The translations under genes were made by a program, and so were the position numbers. From the NCBI RefSeq assembly GCF_037977385.1, contig NZ_CP150277.1, positions 186,001 through 250,000 of the forward strand: 64,000 nt of DNA, read 5' to 3'. Of the stretch, positions 37,054 through 46,465 are shown in pieces. Each line of letters begins with the position of its first letter. Position 1 is the stretch's first letter. Origin of the DNA: Terribacillus sp. FSL K6-0262 (GTDB lineage Bacteria; Bacillota; Bacilli; Bacillales; Amphibacillaceae). The notes beneath the pieces are model-generated. The model was not told the DNA's origin. It worked only from the letters and a program-made list of their open reading frames with translations, and made no database searches.

Positions 37054-38064
37054 CTACTCTGCCTGCTCCTCATCCTGCATCAAGTCGGCGAACAAGCCGT
37101 ATACGAAGGCATTCGGATCGAATTCCTGCAAGTCCTCCATCTGTTCACCAAGCCCGACGAACTTGACTGGAATCTGCATCTCATTACGGATGGCCAGGAC
37201 AATACCACCCTTGGCTGTCCCATCCAGCTTGGACAGCACGATACCGGATACCTTTGCCGTCTCCTGGAATGTCTTCGCCTGTGCGAGTGCATTCTGTCCC
37301 GTAGTCGCATCAAGGACAAGCAATACTTCATGCGGCGCACCTGGTACCTCGCGTTCGATGACGCGATGCACTTTGTTCAGCTCATTCATCAGATTCACTT
37401 TATTCTGCAATCGGCCGGCAGTATCACAAAGAAGGACATCCGCACCGCGTGCTTGCGCCGCCTTGATGCCATCATAGATGACGGCTGCCGGATCACTTCC
37501 GGCATTATGGCGGATCACTTCGACACCTGTACGCTCTCCCCATACTTGCAGCTGTTCGATCGCACCGGCTCTGAATGTATCCCCCGCCGCCATGACGACT
37601 TTCTTGCCTTCCTGCTTGAGCTTATATGCCAGCTTACCGATGCTGGTCGTCTTTCCGACACCGTTGACACCGACAAATAAGTAAATCGTAAGGCCATCCT
37701 CGTTGACGGTCAGTTTCTGCGGCTGTTCCTCTTCGTCCCCCTGGTAGATTTCCACCAGTTTTTCCGAGATGACGTCCTTCAATTGACTGCTGTCCTTGAT
37801 ATTCCGGCGCTTTGCTTCCATCCGTAGCTCATCGACCAAATCCATCACGGTGTTCACACCGACATCGGAGGCGATCAAGACCTCTTCTAATTCCTCGAAG
37901 AAGTCCTCATCCACTTTCCGATAGCGCGCCATCAGATTATTCATCCGGTCGGAGAAGGAGGTACGTGTCTTCTTGAGACCTTCCTTGTATTTTTCGGGTG
38001 TTTTTTCTTCTGTTTCATTGTTCGTGTTGGAGAATCTGTTTTTCAATTTCTGAAAAAAGCTCAT
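37054..38064 (-). CDS. ftsY: Signal recognition particle receptor FtsY
   Basis: SRP receptor GTPase that docks ribosome-SRP complexes at the membrane. The 336 residues have a short charged N-terminus (no long A domain), then the NG domain ([46 protein letters not shown]). It lies 15 bp after smc and before ylxM-ffh. Confidence 0.97.
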   Translation of the reverse strand: MSFFQKLKNRFSNTNNETEEKTPEKYKEGLKKTRTSFSDRMNNLMARYRKVDEDFFEELEEVLIASDVGVNTVMDLVDELRMEAKRRNIKDSSQLKDVISEKLVEIYQGDEEEQPQKLTVNEDGLTIYLFVGVNGVGKTTSIGKLAYKLKQEGKKVVMAAGDTFRAGAIEQLQVWGERTGVEVIRHNAGSDPAAVIYDGIKAAQARGADVLLCDTAGRLQNKVNLMNELNKVHRVIEREVPGAPHEVLLVLDATTGQNALAQAKTFQETAKVSGIVLSKLDGTAKGGIVLAIRNEMQIPVKFVGLGEQMEDLQEFDPNAFVYGLFADLMQDEEQAE

Positions 38065-38079
38065 ATTGTTCTTCCTTTC

Positions 38080-41000
38080 TTATACCTTCACTAATGCCGG
38101 TGCATCCTCCAGACGGACAGATACTAGCCTGGAAACTCCAGATTCCTGCATCGTCACACCGTAAAGGACATCTGCCTCCTCCATTGTACCCTTTCTGTGG
38201 GTGATGGCAATGAACTGGGTCTTTTCACTGAATTGCTTCATATATTGCGCAAAGCGGCTGACGTTTGCATCATCCAGTGCTGCCTCCACCTCATCCAGGA
38301 TACAGAATGGCACAGGCCTCACCCGCAGGATGGAGAATAGCAAGGCAATTGCTGTCAAAGCACGTTCCCCGCCTGAAAGCAGCCCCAGATTCTGAAGCTT
38401 CTTGCCTGGTGGCTGGGCGATGATATCGACCCCTGTCTCCAGCAGATTGCCAGAATCGGTCAGCTTGAGTTCTGCATGGCCGCCGCCGAAGAGCGAGCGG
38501 AATACTTCCGTGAATTCCGTTTTGATCTTCGTGAACACATCCTCGAACAGACGCTTCATCTCTTCATCCATTTCATCGATGACAGCAAGCAGTGTCGCTT
38601 TCGCTTGATAAAGGTCGTCCTTCTGTTCGGTAAGGAAGCTGTACCTTTCATTGATTCTGTCAAACTCCTCGATCGCTCCCACATTGACTGTACCAAGTTC
38701 TGAAATAGCACGCTTGATGAGTTTCACTTCTGTTTGGGCAGCTTCGATATCTTCCGCCCTCCCGAATGCAGCCAGTGCTTTCTCAAAGGTCAAGGAGTAG
38801 CTTTGCTGCAAGTTCATCAGACGATTCTCAAGCTCCACATCCAAACGGTTGGAACGGACCTCCTGATCCTGAACCTGCTGGACCAGGTTCTGATGGAGAC
38901 GATTCGCTTCCTTGACAGAGAGTTCCTCTTGCTGCACCAGCTCATGACGCTCCTGGCGCTCGGCTTTACGCTCTTCGATCAAGGTTGTCGTTTGCTGCTT
39001 ATGCAGCTGCTTCACCTTGATCAACTCGATTATCTCTTCCTCCGTCTGGCCATTCCCGGTAACCTCGGCCATTTGCTGCAATAGCTGCTGCTGTTCTTCG
39101 TATTTCCGTTTGGTCTCCTCCAGCTGCTTTGTAAGCTCCGCCAGTCTTTGCTGCTGATTCTCCAGCTTCGCAAGACTTTCTGCTGAACGTATCTGAAGGG
39201 CTTGCTGCTCTTTTCGTTTGGTCTCTTTCGTCTGCTGCCAAGCCTGATGGGCTTCTGTCAGCTCGCTGATTTCCTGCTGTATATCCTGAAGCTGCCCATC
39301 CAAATCGGCAAGCTCGGCCTCGAGCTGCTCAATGCGTTTCTCGACCTCTTCCCGTTCTGCATCATACTGGGCATTATCCTGATCATACATTACAAGATTA
39401 TCATTGGCATGCATGAACCGGATATTCGTTTCGGTGTATGCAGCTTGAAGCTCCTGCTCTGCTTCCTGCAGCTGCTTCAAGTCCTGACGTGTTTCTTCTG
39501 CCGAAGCCTCCAACTGCTGAAGTTCTTCTTTCAGCTGGGCTACTTTCCGTTCGAAGACTTCCGTCCTTGCTTGGAAATCGGACAGTTTTTCCGTAACTTC
39601 CTGCATTTCCTTCTCCCTGGTGAACAATGATTGCGTGTTGCGCTTCTGCGCTCCCCCAGTCATCGATCCACCCGGATTCACCACATCTCCAGTCAGCGTA
39701 ACGACACGATACCTCCTGCCCAAGGCAGCGGCAATCGCATTGGCATGCTGAAGATCTTCTGCGATGACAACATTGCCCAAAAGGAAGTCCACTGCCGGCT
39801 TATACACTGCATCGACCCGGATAAGATCTGCCGCAATGCCGACAAACCCTTCCCGATTAGCAGCATTCGCCACTACATTCGCCGGAATCTGCTTCGGCTG
39901 AATCGAAGATAGCGGTAAAAATGTCGCCCGGCCATTGGACGTCTGCTTCAGCCAGTTGATTGCCTGACGCGCACTGGCTTCGTTATCGACCACGATATGC
40001 TGCGCTTGTCCGCCAAGTGCTGTTTCCATCGCAGTCACATATGCCGAAGGCACATCGATCAATTCGATGACAGCTCCTTCGATGCCCGCGAGCTTTTCTT
40101 CCTGGCGTGCCTTGAGCACTGCTTTCACTCCTTGGAAGAAGCCCTGGAACTCTTCCTTCATTTCCTGCAGCATCTCCTGCTTCGAACGGAGCTTCTCGAT
40201 ATGCTGGTATCCAGTATAGAGCCTGCTCTGTGCATCCTGATACTGCTCACGCTTTTTGGCAGCTTCCAAGCGGAGTGAATCCGCCTTTTCCTCAGCCTGC
40301 TCCCTATTGGCAGCAGCCTCTGCCAAGCTTGCTGCCAGCTCATCCCGCTTCGCACTGATCTCGTCACGATTCTGAACGACATCCTTGTATTTCGTACGCT
40401 GACGATCCTTTTTCGCATCGATCCCTGTAAGCTGCTGCCGGAGTGAATTCGTTTCATTCCGCTTGGCGGCTTGCTCATTCAGCAAATCGATATAATCACT
40501 TTTCTTTTCCTCGATCTGTTCACTCAGATCCTCCTGCGTACGGGACAGCTGCTTGTCCAAGGTCCTGAGATCCGACTTGATCGCCTTGTTTTCCGTTTCC
40601 AACGCTGCCAGTGCAGCTTGTTCCTGCTCCAGCTGTTTCAATTGCTTTTCGAGCGTATGTCCCAGCTGCTCCGTGTCTCTCTCCAGCTTCTCCTTGTTCT
40701 CCGCCAGGTGCTTGGATCGTTCGTTCAGCAGCTGTTTCTTTCCTTCGAGATTCTCCAATTCCTGTGTGACGATGAGCAAGGAAGCCTGCAATTCATCTAT
40801 GGAAGCATCCAGTGCCTGCAGCTCCGTTTTCTCAGACTCCAGCAGCTGCTCTTTCTCATTGATTGATTGCTTCTGACTTTCCAGCTCCTGCTTATTCTTC
40901 CCGAGCTCCTGGAGGACAGCTTGCCATTCCTTATGTAATTGCTCGATTTCGGCAACAAGCAATCCAATTTCGACATCCTTCAGCTGTGCTTTTTTCTCCA

Positions 41001-41646
41001 GAAAATCTTTTGCGATGGCAGCCTGTTCCCGCAATGGTTCAAGCTGACCTTCAATTTCATACGTAATATCTTCCACCCGGTTCAGGTTTTCCTGTGTTTC
41101 GGCTAGTTTATATTCTGCTTTCTTTTTGCGCTGCTTATATTTCAAAACGCCGGCAGCTTCTTCAAAGATCGATCGCCGCTCCTCCGGCTTGGAGTTCAGG
41201 ATTTCCTCCACCTTCCCCTGACTTATGATGGAAAAGGCTTCCCTGCCCAGTCCGGAACCCATGAACAAATCAATGATATCCTTCAGGCGGCAGCTTTGGT
41301 TGTTGATCAAAAATTGGCTTTCCCCAGAACGGAATACCCGTCTGGTCACACTCACTTCCTGATACTCCAGCGGTAACGTCTGGTCAGCATTGTCCAATAC
41401 GAGTGTCACTTCCGCTACATTCAGTGCTTTTCTCGTATCACTGCCTTGGAAGATGATATCTTCCATCTTGGATCCGCGCAGGCTTTTTGCCGACTGCTCG
41501 CCTAATACCCAGCGGATGGCATCGGTAATATTGCTTTTACCGCTCCCGTTCGGACCTACCACTGCTGTTACCCCTGGCACGAAATCCAGGGTCACTTTTT
41601 CGGCAAATGATTTGAATCCGACGGTTTCTAATCGTTTCAGGAACAT
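38080..41646 (-). CDS. smc: Chromosome segregation protein SMC
   Basis: Condensin ATPase that loads at parS/ParB and aligns chromosome arms. The 1188 residues have Walker A at about 31-38 (GPNGSGKS), a long coiled coil, a hinge (about 500-670, with GGQAQHIVVDNEASARQAIN), a second coiled coil, and the C-terminal signature and Walker B (LLSGGERALTAIALLFSILR, CILDEVEAALDD). ATG at 41646 has AGGAG 7 nt upstream; the ATG two codons earlier is too close. Confidence 0.98.
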   Translation of the reverse strand: MFLKRLETVGFKSFAEKVTLDFVPGVTAVVGPNGSGKSNITDAIRWVLGEQSAKSLRGSKMEDIIFQGSDTRKALNVAEVTLVLDNADQTLPLEYQEVSVTRRVFRSGESQFLINNQSCRLKDIIDLFMGSGLGREAFSIISQGKVEEILNSKPEERRSIFEEAAGVLKYKQRKKKAEYKLAETQENLNRVEDITYEIEGQLEPLREQAAIAKDFLEKKAQLKDVEIGLLVAEIEQLHKEWQAVLQELGKNKQELESQKQSINEKEQLLESEKTELQALDASIDELQASLLIVTQELENLEGKKQLLNERSKHLAENKEKLERDTEQLGHTLEKQLKQLEQEQAALAALETENKAIKSDLRTLDKQLSRTQEDLSEQIEEKKSDYIDLLNEQAAKRNETNSLRQQLTGIDAKKDRQRTKYKDVVQNRDEISAKRDELAASLAEAAANREQAEEKADSLRLEAAKKREQYQDAQSRLYTGYQHIEKLRSKQEMLQEMKEEFQGFFQGVKAVLKARQEEKLAGIEGAVIELIDVPSAYVTAMETALGGQAQHIVVDNEASARQAINWLKQTSNGRATFLPLSSIQPKQIPANVVANAANREGFVGIAADLIRVDAVYKPAVDFLLGNVVIAEDLQHANAIAAALGRRYRVVTLTGDVVNPGGSMTGGAQKRNTQSLFTREKEMQEVTEKLSDFQARTEVFERKVAQLKEELQQLEASAEETRQDLKQLQEAEQELQAAYTETNIRFMHANDNLVMYDQDNAQYDAEREEVEKRIEQLEAELADLDGQLQDIQQEISELTEAHQAWQQTKETKRKEQQALQIRSAESLAKLENQQQRLAELTKQLEETKRKYEEQQQLLQQMAEVTGNGQTEEEIIELIKVKQLHKQQTTTLIEERKAERQERHELVQQEELSVKEANRLHQNLVQQVQDQEVRSNRLDVELENRLMNLQQSYSLTFEKALAAFGRAEDIEAAQTEVKLIKRAISELGTVNVGAIEEFDRINERYSFLTEQKDDLYQAKATLLAVIDEMDEEMKRLFEDVFTKIKTEFTEVFRSLFGGGHAELKLTDSGNLLETGVDIIAQPPGKKLQNLGLLSGGERALTAIALLFSILRVRPVPFCILDEVEAALDDANVSRFAQYMKQFSEKTQFIAITHRKGTMEEADVLYGVTMQESGVSRLVSVRLEDAPALVKV

Positions 41647-41781
41647 ACTCATTCTCCTATATGAAAGCTTTTCGCTTATTTCTGCATTGTGATTGATTTT
41701 TTCTTTCGTTTTTAACTTGTTTATTTTATCATAAACTAAAGGTACATAATAGGTATCAATTACGTCAAAGGAGGCTCACCC

Positions 41782-42003
41782 ATGAAGCTCGAACAAGCAT
41801 CAGAGGAGAACCTGGCCACGCTCATCAACGGCATTGCCGACCGGCTTGTCGTCGTCAACCGCTCCATCATGCAGCCGGAGGATTACCAGCTTGCCAATTA
41901 CCATGAAATCAAGGAATTATATGATCATATCGAATCAAAAGGACAGCTCACCGTCTCGGAGACAGAGGCATTCATCCAGGAGCTGGCGAATTACCGTAAA
42001 TAA
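41782..42003 (+). CDS. UPF0435 (DUF1128) family protein
   Basis: A 73-residue protein on the opposite strand to its neighbours, with an AAAGGAGG site before ATG. The sequence (ENLATLINGIADRLVVVNRS, NYHEIKELYDHIESKGQLTV) resembles the YfkK/UPF0435 family, whose function is unknown. It is all-helical by eye with no signal peptide or membrane segment. It separates smc from rnc, which are adjacent in B. subtilis. Confidence 0.8.
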   Translation: MKLEQASEENLATLINGIADRLVVVNRSIMQPEDYQLANYHEIKELYDHIESKGQLTVSETEAFIQELANYRK

Positions 42004-42037
42004 AAAACGGCGGAGAGCAGCTTTGTTCTCCGCCGTT
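42004..42037. terminator. Bidirectional terminator between the UPF0435 gene and rnc
   Basis: AAAACGGCGGAGA, a 10-nt loop, TCTCCGCCGTTTTT: a 13-bp perfect GC-rich stem with T-runs on both strands. It lies immediately after both converging stop codons. Confidence 0.92.
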
Positions 42038-42040
42038 TTT

Positions 42041-42724
42041 CTATCCTTGCAGGGCTTCCAATGCAATCCTGGCAGCCTGCTGTTCTGCTTCTTTCTTCGT
42101 GCGGCCGACACCTGTACCAGCCAGATCCCCTTGGATCCTCAGCTCCGCCACGAACTCCCGATTGTGGGCAGGGCCCCTTTCATCGATGATCGAATACGTG
42201 ATCACTTTGTCCTTGTCCTGCTGGATGACCTCCTGCAGCTTGCTCTTGTAATCCATCGCATGTGAAAAAGCACCTTGGCTGATTTTCGGAAAGACGATCT
42301 TTTCGAAGAATCCAAGCACCACCTCGAAATCCTGGTCGAGATATAACGCACCGACAAACGCCTCAAAAACATCGGCCAGCAACGCAGGACGAGTTCTGCC
42401 GCCGGTGCGCTCTTCCCCTTTGCCGAGAAGCACATAAGCACCAAGATCCATTTCTTTGGCGAACAGGACAAGGGATTCCTCCCTGACGATAGCAGCGCGG
42501 AGCTTCGTCATATTCCCTTCCGGCATATCCGGATAATGCTTGTACAAGAATTGGGACACACCAAGCTCCAGTACCGCATCGCCCAGGAATTCCAAGCGCT
42601 CGTTATCCGTCTTTTTCAGGTGGCGATGTTCATTCACATAAGATGAATGGGTCAAGGCATTCTGCAACAAAGCTTCATCATGGAAATGTATCCCGAGCTT
42701 CTCCTGCAGTGTAGATAAGTTCAT
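42041..42724 (-). CDS. rnc: Ribonuclease III
   Basis: Double-strand RNA endonuclease that processes rRNA, scRNA and mRNAs. The 227 residues have the RNase III signature ([17 protein letters not shown]), second acidic site ([15 protein letters not shown]) and a C-terminal dsRNA-binding domain ([20 protein letters not shown], then [20 protein letters not shown]). ATG at 42724 is preceded by GGGG; the in-frame extension to 42784 runs into the upstream hairpin and is rejected. Confidence 0.97.
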   Translation of the reverse strand: MNLSTLQEKLGIHFHDEALLQNALTHSSYVNEHRHLKKTDNERLEFLGDAVLELGVSQFLYKHYPDMPEGNMTKLRAAIVREESLVLFAKEMDLGAYVLLGKGEERTGGRTRPALLADVFEAFVGALYLDQDFEVVLGFFEKIVFPKISQGAFSHAMDYKSKLQEVIQQDKDKVITYSIIDERGPAHNREFVAELRIQGDLAGTGVGRTKKEAEQQAARIALEALQG

Positions 42725-42754
42725 TCTGCTGTCCCCACTTTCCAATTGGTGTGA

Positions 42755-42807
42755 TGATGCGGAGAAAGTCCCGCCTGGATTCAAGCGGGACTTTCCTATG
42801 CATCATA
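42755..42807 (-). promoter_or_regulatory. Long hairpin between acpP and rnc
   Basis: ATGATGC (42755-42761) pairs with GCATCAT (42801-42807), and GAAAGTCCCGC (42765-42775) with GCGGGACTTTC (42786-42796). The stem has at least 18 bp with one small internal loop and a 10-nt apical loop. No T-run follows on the minus strand, so it is not a typical terminator. It ends 30 nt upstream of the rnc ATG. Confidence 0.7.
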
Positions 42808-42815
42808 TTTAAATC

Positions 42816-43049
42816 TTACTGTTTGCTGTTTATGTAGTTTACAGCGTCGCCAACAGTAGCGATTTTTTCCGCATCTTCATCAGAAATTTCCATGTCGAAT
42901 TGATCTTCCAATTCCATAACCAATTCCACCACATCAAGGGAATCTGCTTCTAGATCTTCTTTGAAAGAAGCCTCTAGTGTTACTTTGGATTCGTCTACAT
43001 CAAGACGATCAACTACGATTTGTTTTACTTGCTCGAATACATCTGCCAT
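42816..43049 (-). CDS. acpP: Acyl carrier protein
   Basis: Carries growing fatty acyl chains on a phosphopantetheine arm. The 77 residues have the attachment Ser at position 37 ([16 protein letters not shown]) and an acidic four-helix sequence. The last clear gene of the FapR lipid operon. Confidence 0.98.
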   Translation of the reverse strand: MADVFEQVKQIVVDRLDVDESKVTLEASFKEDLEADSLDVVELVMELEDQFDMEISDEDAEKIATVGDAVNYINSKQ

Positions 43050-43116
43050 AGGAAATTCACCTCCCTTCAGTATTATAGGACATTTTGTCCCGGAACACTA
43101 TAGTTTTTTCAATCAG

Positions 43117-43857
43117 TTACATTACCATACCGCCATCGATATGCAGCGTCTGGCCCGTCATGTAATTACTGTCCTCGGATGCAAGGAAGCGCACGACACG
43201 TGCGACATCTTCCGGTTTGCCCGGCTTGCCAAGCGGAATCATGCTTTGCATAGCCTGTTTTTGCTCATCCGTCAGCTCATCCGTCATATCTGTCGTGATG
43301 AATCCGGGAGCGACAGCATTCACAAGGATATTCCTTGCGGCTAATTCCTTGGCAGCTGTTTTGGTGAAGCCGATGACACCAGCTTTGGCTGCAACATAAT
43401 TCGCCTGTCCAGGATTGCCGCTCACACCAACGATGCTGGCTACATTGATGATGCGTCCGGATTTTTGTTTCATCATCTGACGTGTGACTGCTTTGGTACA
43501 GAGGAACACGCCCTTGAGATTTGTCTGGATGACCGCATCGAATTCGGATTCTTTCATGCGCATCAGCAGGTTATCACGTGTGATGCCGGCGTTATTCACT
43601 AGTATGTCCAAGCTGCCGAAAGCTTCGATGGTCTGCTTGACCATTTCTTTAACGCTTTCTTCTTCTGCTACATTCGCCTGGATCACAATCGATTCCTGCC
43701 CGAGAGCGCGGACTTCCTCGGCAACCGCTTCTGCCTTTTCTTTGCTTCCCGAGTAGTTCACCGCTACGTTCACGCCATTACGTGCTAGTTCCAAGGCGAT
43801 TTCCCTGCCGATTCCCCGGGATGCACCTGTAACAAGTGCCGTTTTGCCTGTAAGCAT
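43117..43857 (-). CDS. fabG: 3-oxoacyl-[acyl-carrier-protein] reductase FabG
   Basis: NADPH-dependent reductase of the fatty acid elongation cycle. The 246 residues have the cofactor loop [12 protein letters not shown], catalytic Ser in [14 protein letters not shown] and the YVAAK Tyr-Lys pair. Of two adjacent ATGs after AAGGAGG the second (43857) has better spacing. It overlaps the fabD stop. Confidence 0.97.
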   Translation of the reverse strand: MLTGKTALVTGASRGIGREIALELARNGVNVAVNYSGSKEKAEAVAEEVRALGQESIVIQANVAEEESVKEMVKQTIEAFGSLDILVNNAGITRDNLLMRMKESEFDAVIQTNLKGVFLCTKAVTRQMMKQKSGRIINVASIVGVSGNPGQANYVAAKAGVIGFTKTAAKELAARNILVNAVAPGFITTDMTDELTDEQKQAMQSMIPLGKPGKPEDVARVVRFLASEDSNYMTGQTLHIDGGMVM

Positions 43858-44807
43858 CATTCTTCCTCCTTGTACCACGCCAAGAATGCTTGCAATGATT
43901 CAGGATCTTGCACATTGAAAGTAGTCGTACGGCGGCTGATTTTTTTCACTAATCCGCTGAGCACTTTGCCATTCCCCACTTCCACGATGGCATCCAGCTC
44001 ATCATTTTGAAGCATGTTGACAATTGTCTCTTCAAAGCGGACCGGAGAGTATAACTGCTGCACGAGCAGCTGTTCGATTTCTTTTTGATCCAATACTTTT
44101 TCTGCTGTCACGTTCGCATAAACCGGAATCGATGCATCTGCTTTTTCCACATCTGCCAATACAGATGCGAATTCCTCTGCAGCTTGTTTCATCAATCTGG
44201 AATGGAATGGACCGCTCACATTCAGCGGAAGCACACGTTTTGCCCCTGCTTCTTTCAAAAGCGGTTCGGCAAGCTCGATTCCTTTTTTCGTACCGGAAAT
44301 GACAACCTGGCCAGGACAGTTGATATTGGCAGCATCGACGATTTCGCCATGCTCCTTGTCAACCGTCTCAAGAGCAGCCCTGATATCTTCCAAACTTAAT
44401 CCCAGCACTGCAGCCATGGAGCCTTGTCCTGCAGGATATGCTTTTTCCATCAGCTGTCCGCGTTTGTTGACGAGCACAGCCGCATCCTCGGCGCGAAATA
44501 CGCCCGCTGCAACAAGTGCACTGTATTCACCCAAGCTATGTCCAGCCGCAACGACAGGTCGAACGCCCTCGTTTTGCAGTACTTGATAGATGGCAGCGCT
44601 TGTCAGGAGCAATGCCGGCTGGGCATTTTCCGTCTTTGTCAGCTCTTCGGCCGGTCCGTCGAACATCAGCGGTGTAATCGGCTGGGGCAATAGTTCATCC
44701 GCAGCCTGGAATAGACTTTTCACTTCTTCATATGCATGATACATTTCCTGTCCCATACCCACTGCTTGTGAGCCTTGGCCGGGAAATACAAAAGCTACTC
44801 GTTTCAC
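43857..44807 (-). CDS. fabD: Malonyl-CoA:ACP transacylase FabD
   Basis: Transfers malonyl groups from CoA to ACP. The 316 residues contain [14 protein letters not shown], the catalytic Ser in [14 protein letters not shown] (about residue 90) and the catalytic His in [14 protein letters not shown]. It abuts plsX and overlaps fabG by a base or so. Confidence 0.97.
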   Translation of the reverse strand: MKRVAFVFPGQGSQAVGMGQEMYHAYEEVKSLFQAADELLPQPITPLMFDGPAEELTKTENAQPALLLTSAAIYQVLQNEGVRPVVAAGHSLGEYSALVAAGVFRAEDAAVLVNKRGQLMEKAYPAGQGSMAAVLGLSLEDIRAALETVDKEHGEIVDAANINCPGQVVISGTKKGIELAEPLLKEAGAKRVLPLNVSGPFHSRLMKQAAEEFASVLADVEKADASIPVYANVTAEKVLDQKEIEQLLVQQLYSPVRFEETIVNMLQNDELDAIVEVGNGKVLSGLVKKISRRTTTFNVQDPESLQAFLAWYKEEE

Positions 44808-45818
44808 TTATGCTTCCTCCTCATCTTTCTTGATGCCTTGTATGGTCTCTTCAATGATTTTTGTAACATTCTTTTCAGCCATTTGCTTTGTTTGCTGGAT
44901 GGCAACCTGGATGGCACGCGCATTGGAGGAGCCGTGCGCTTTTACAACAGGTGCAGCTAGCCCGAACAAAGCCGCCCCGCCATATTCGGAATACTCCGTG
45001 CTGGCTTTGAGTTCCTTCAGCTCGGGTTTCATCATTCCGGCAGCAAGTTTTGTCTTCATATTCTTCAGGAAGGCTTTCTTGATCATCGAGAAGAACATCA
45101 TTGCTGTACCTTCCGTCGTTTTCAGGGCGATATTGCCGCTGAAACCATCTGTAACCACCACATCATAATCTCCGGAAAGGAAGTCCCGTCCTTCGACATT
45201 GCCGACGAAATTGATCGGTGCTTTGCTGAGAAGCTCGAATGCCTTTTTCGTCAGGTCATTGCCCTTGCCGTCCTCCGTACCGACATTGAGCAATCCCACC
45301 CGCGGATTTTCTATTCCCCGGACCTTCTCTGCATAGATGGAGCCCATTACGCCGTATTGTAATAGATGATTCGCTTTTGCGTCAATATTGGCACCGACGT
45401 CGAGTAAAACAAAGCCTTTACCATCCACTGTCGGTAGTGTCGGTGACAACGCTGGACGTTCAATGCCTTTGATACGGCCTACGATCATCAGCCCCGCCGT
45501 CATCAGCGCACCTGTATTCCCTGCCGAAATGCAAGCATCCGCACGTCCTTCTTTCACTTCCTGTGCGGTCAATACAAGTGATGACTGCTTTTTGCGGCGG
45601 ATGGCCCGTACAGGCTCGTCATCAGCTGTTATGAACTCCTCGGTATGTATGATCCGGATATTCGCCGGACGGACCTCGCCGAGATGCGGTTCGATCTTAT
45701 TTTGATCCCCAACAAGTGTCAGCTCCAAAGAAGCATCTTTTGTTGCAGCAAGCACGGCACCTTTGACTATTTCTTCCGGTGCGTGGTCGCCCCCCATTGC
45801 ATCGATTGCGATTCGCAT
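44808..45818 (-). CDS. plsX: Phosphate acyltransferase PlsX
   Basis: Makes acyl phosphate from acyl-ACP for phospholipid synthesis. The 336 residues start [20 protein letters not shown] and include the [10 protein letters not shown] segment and [17 protein letters not shown]. It follows fapR by 3 bp and abuts fabD. Confidence 0.97.
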   Translation of the reverse strand: MRIAIDAMGGDHAPEEIVKGAVLAATKDASLELTLVGDQNKIEPHLGEVRPANIRIIHTEEFITADDEPVRAIRRKKQSSLVLTAQEVKEGRADACISAGNTGALMTAGLMIVGRIKGIERPALSPTLPTVDGKGFVLLDVGANIDAKANHLLQYGVMGSIYAEKVRGIENPRVGLLNVGTEDGKGNDLTKKAFELLSKAPINFVGNVEGRDFLSGDYDVVVTDGFSGNIALKTTEGTAMMFFSMIKKAFLKNMKTKLAAGMMKPELKELKASTEYSEYGGAALFGLAAPVVKAHGSSNARAIQVAIQQTKQMAEKNVTKIIEETIQGIKKDEEEA

Positions 45819-45821
45819 AAC

Positions 45822-46391
45822 TTATTTCCCTTCTTTGACGCTTGAGCGGAACATCTCAAACGTACCTTTGAATACTTGTTCTTGATCCACAGCACTATCC
45901 ACCTGGATGACCGTCCGCTTCCTGTCCTGCCGGATCACCTTTGCTTTTGCCACTACCCTCTCATGGAGTTTCACTTGTCTGGTGAAGGTGATCTCGGAAT
46001 GGAAAGTGAGTGCTAACGGATCATCGATCAGCGCGACAGCCAGGGAATTGGCCTGCGCAAACAGATGATGCCCCCTGGCAATCTGGTTCCGCGTGAAAAC
46101 ATGCTCTGGTTTGATATCCAATATGCTGATTGCCCGTTCATCCAGTTCCAAATCTATGATTTCCCCGATTACTTCATCGATATTGATGGATTTCACGGTT
46201 TCATTCCATTGGGAATTGGCAACGTGCTTGATTCGCTCCCTTAATTCCGGAATCGTCAGTTCCATCCTGTCCAGCCGGATCGTCTGGATGCTGACGCCGA
46301 ATTTCTTAGCCAATTCCTCGTCTGTGATGAACGGTGTTTTTTCAATCGTTTCCCGGAGTAAGTCCTGTCTTTCTTTTTTGCTTCTTCTCAT
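45822..46391 (-). CDS. fapR: Fatty acid biosynthesis transcriptional regulator FapR
   Basis: Repressor of lipid genes that senses malonyl-CoA. The 189 residues have an N-terminal HTH ([20 protein letters not shown]) and a C-terminal hot-dog ligand domain ([20 protein letters not shown]). ATG at 46391 begins [14 protein letters not shown], the family N-terminus; the longer frame to 46457 would cover the operator and promoter. It is autoregulated through the operator at 46408-46424. Confidence 0.96.
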   Translation of the reverse strand: MRRSKKERQDLLRETIEKTPFITDEELAKKFGVSIQTIRLDRMELTIPELRERIKHVANSQWNETVKSINIDEVIGEIIDLELDERAISILDIKPEHVFTRNQIARGHHLFAQANSLAVALIDDPLALTFHSEITFTRQVKLHERVVAKAKVIRQDRKRTVIQVDSAVDQEQVFKGTFEMFRSSVKEGK

Positions 46392-46407
46392 ATCTCCACC
46401 GCCAAAA

Positions 46408-46424
46408 TTAAGACTAGGTACTAA
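46408..46424. promoter_or_regulatory. FapR operator
   Basis: On the minus strand TTAGTACCTAGTCTTAA is the FapR-binding inverted repeat known from Bacillus, lying just downstream of the -10 of the fapR promoter, where binding would block transcription. Confidence 0.88.
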
Positions 46425-46428
46425 AAGT

Positions 46429-46457
46429 AATATATAATAGCAGCCCAGAATTTGCAA
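46429..46457 (-). promoter_or_regulatory. SigA-type promoter of fapR-plsX-fabD-fabG-acpP
   Basis: Minus strand TTGCAA (46457-46452), a 17-bp spacer and TATATT (46434-46429), directly upstream of the FapR operator. Confidence 0.75.
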
Positions 46458-46465
46458 CCGCCGTT

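Noticed and set aside
42755..42807. Rho-independent terminator of acpP
   Set aside because: The stem is good, but neither side has a T-run on the minus strand, so a processing or stabilising role fits better.
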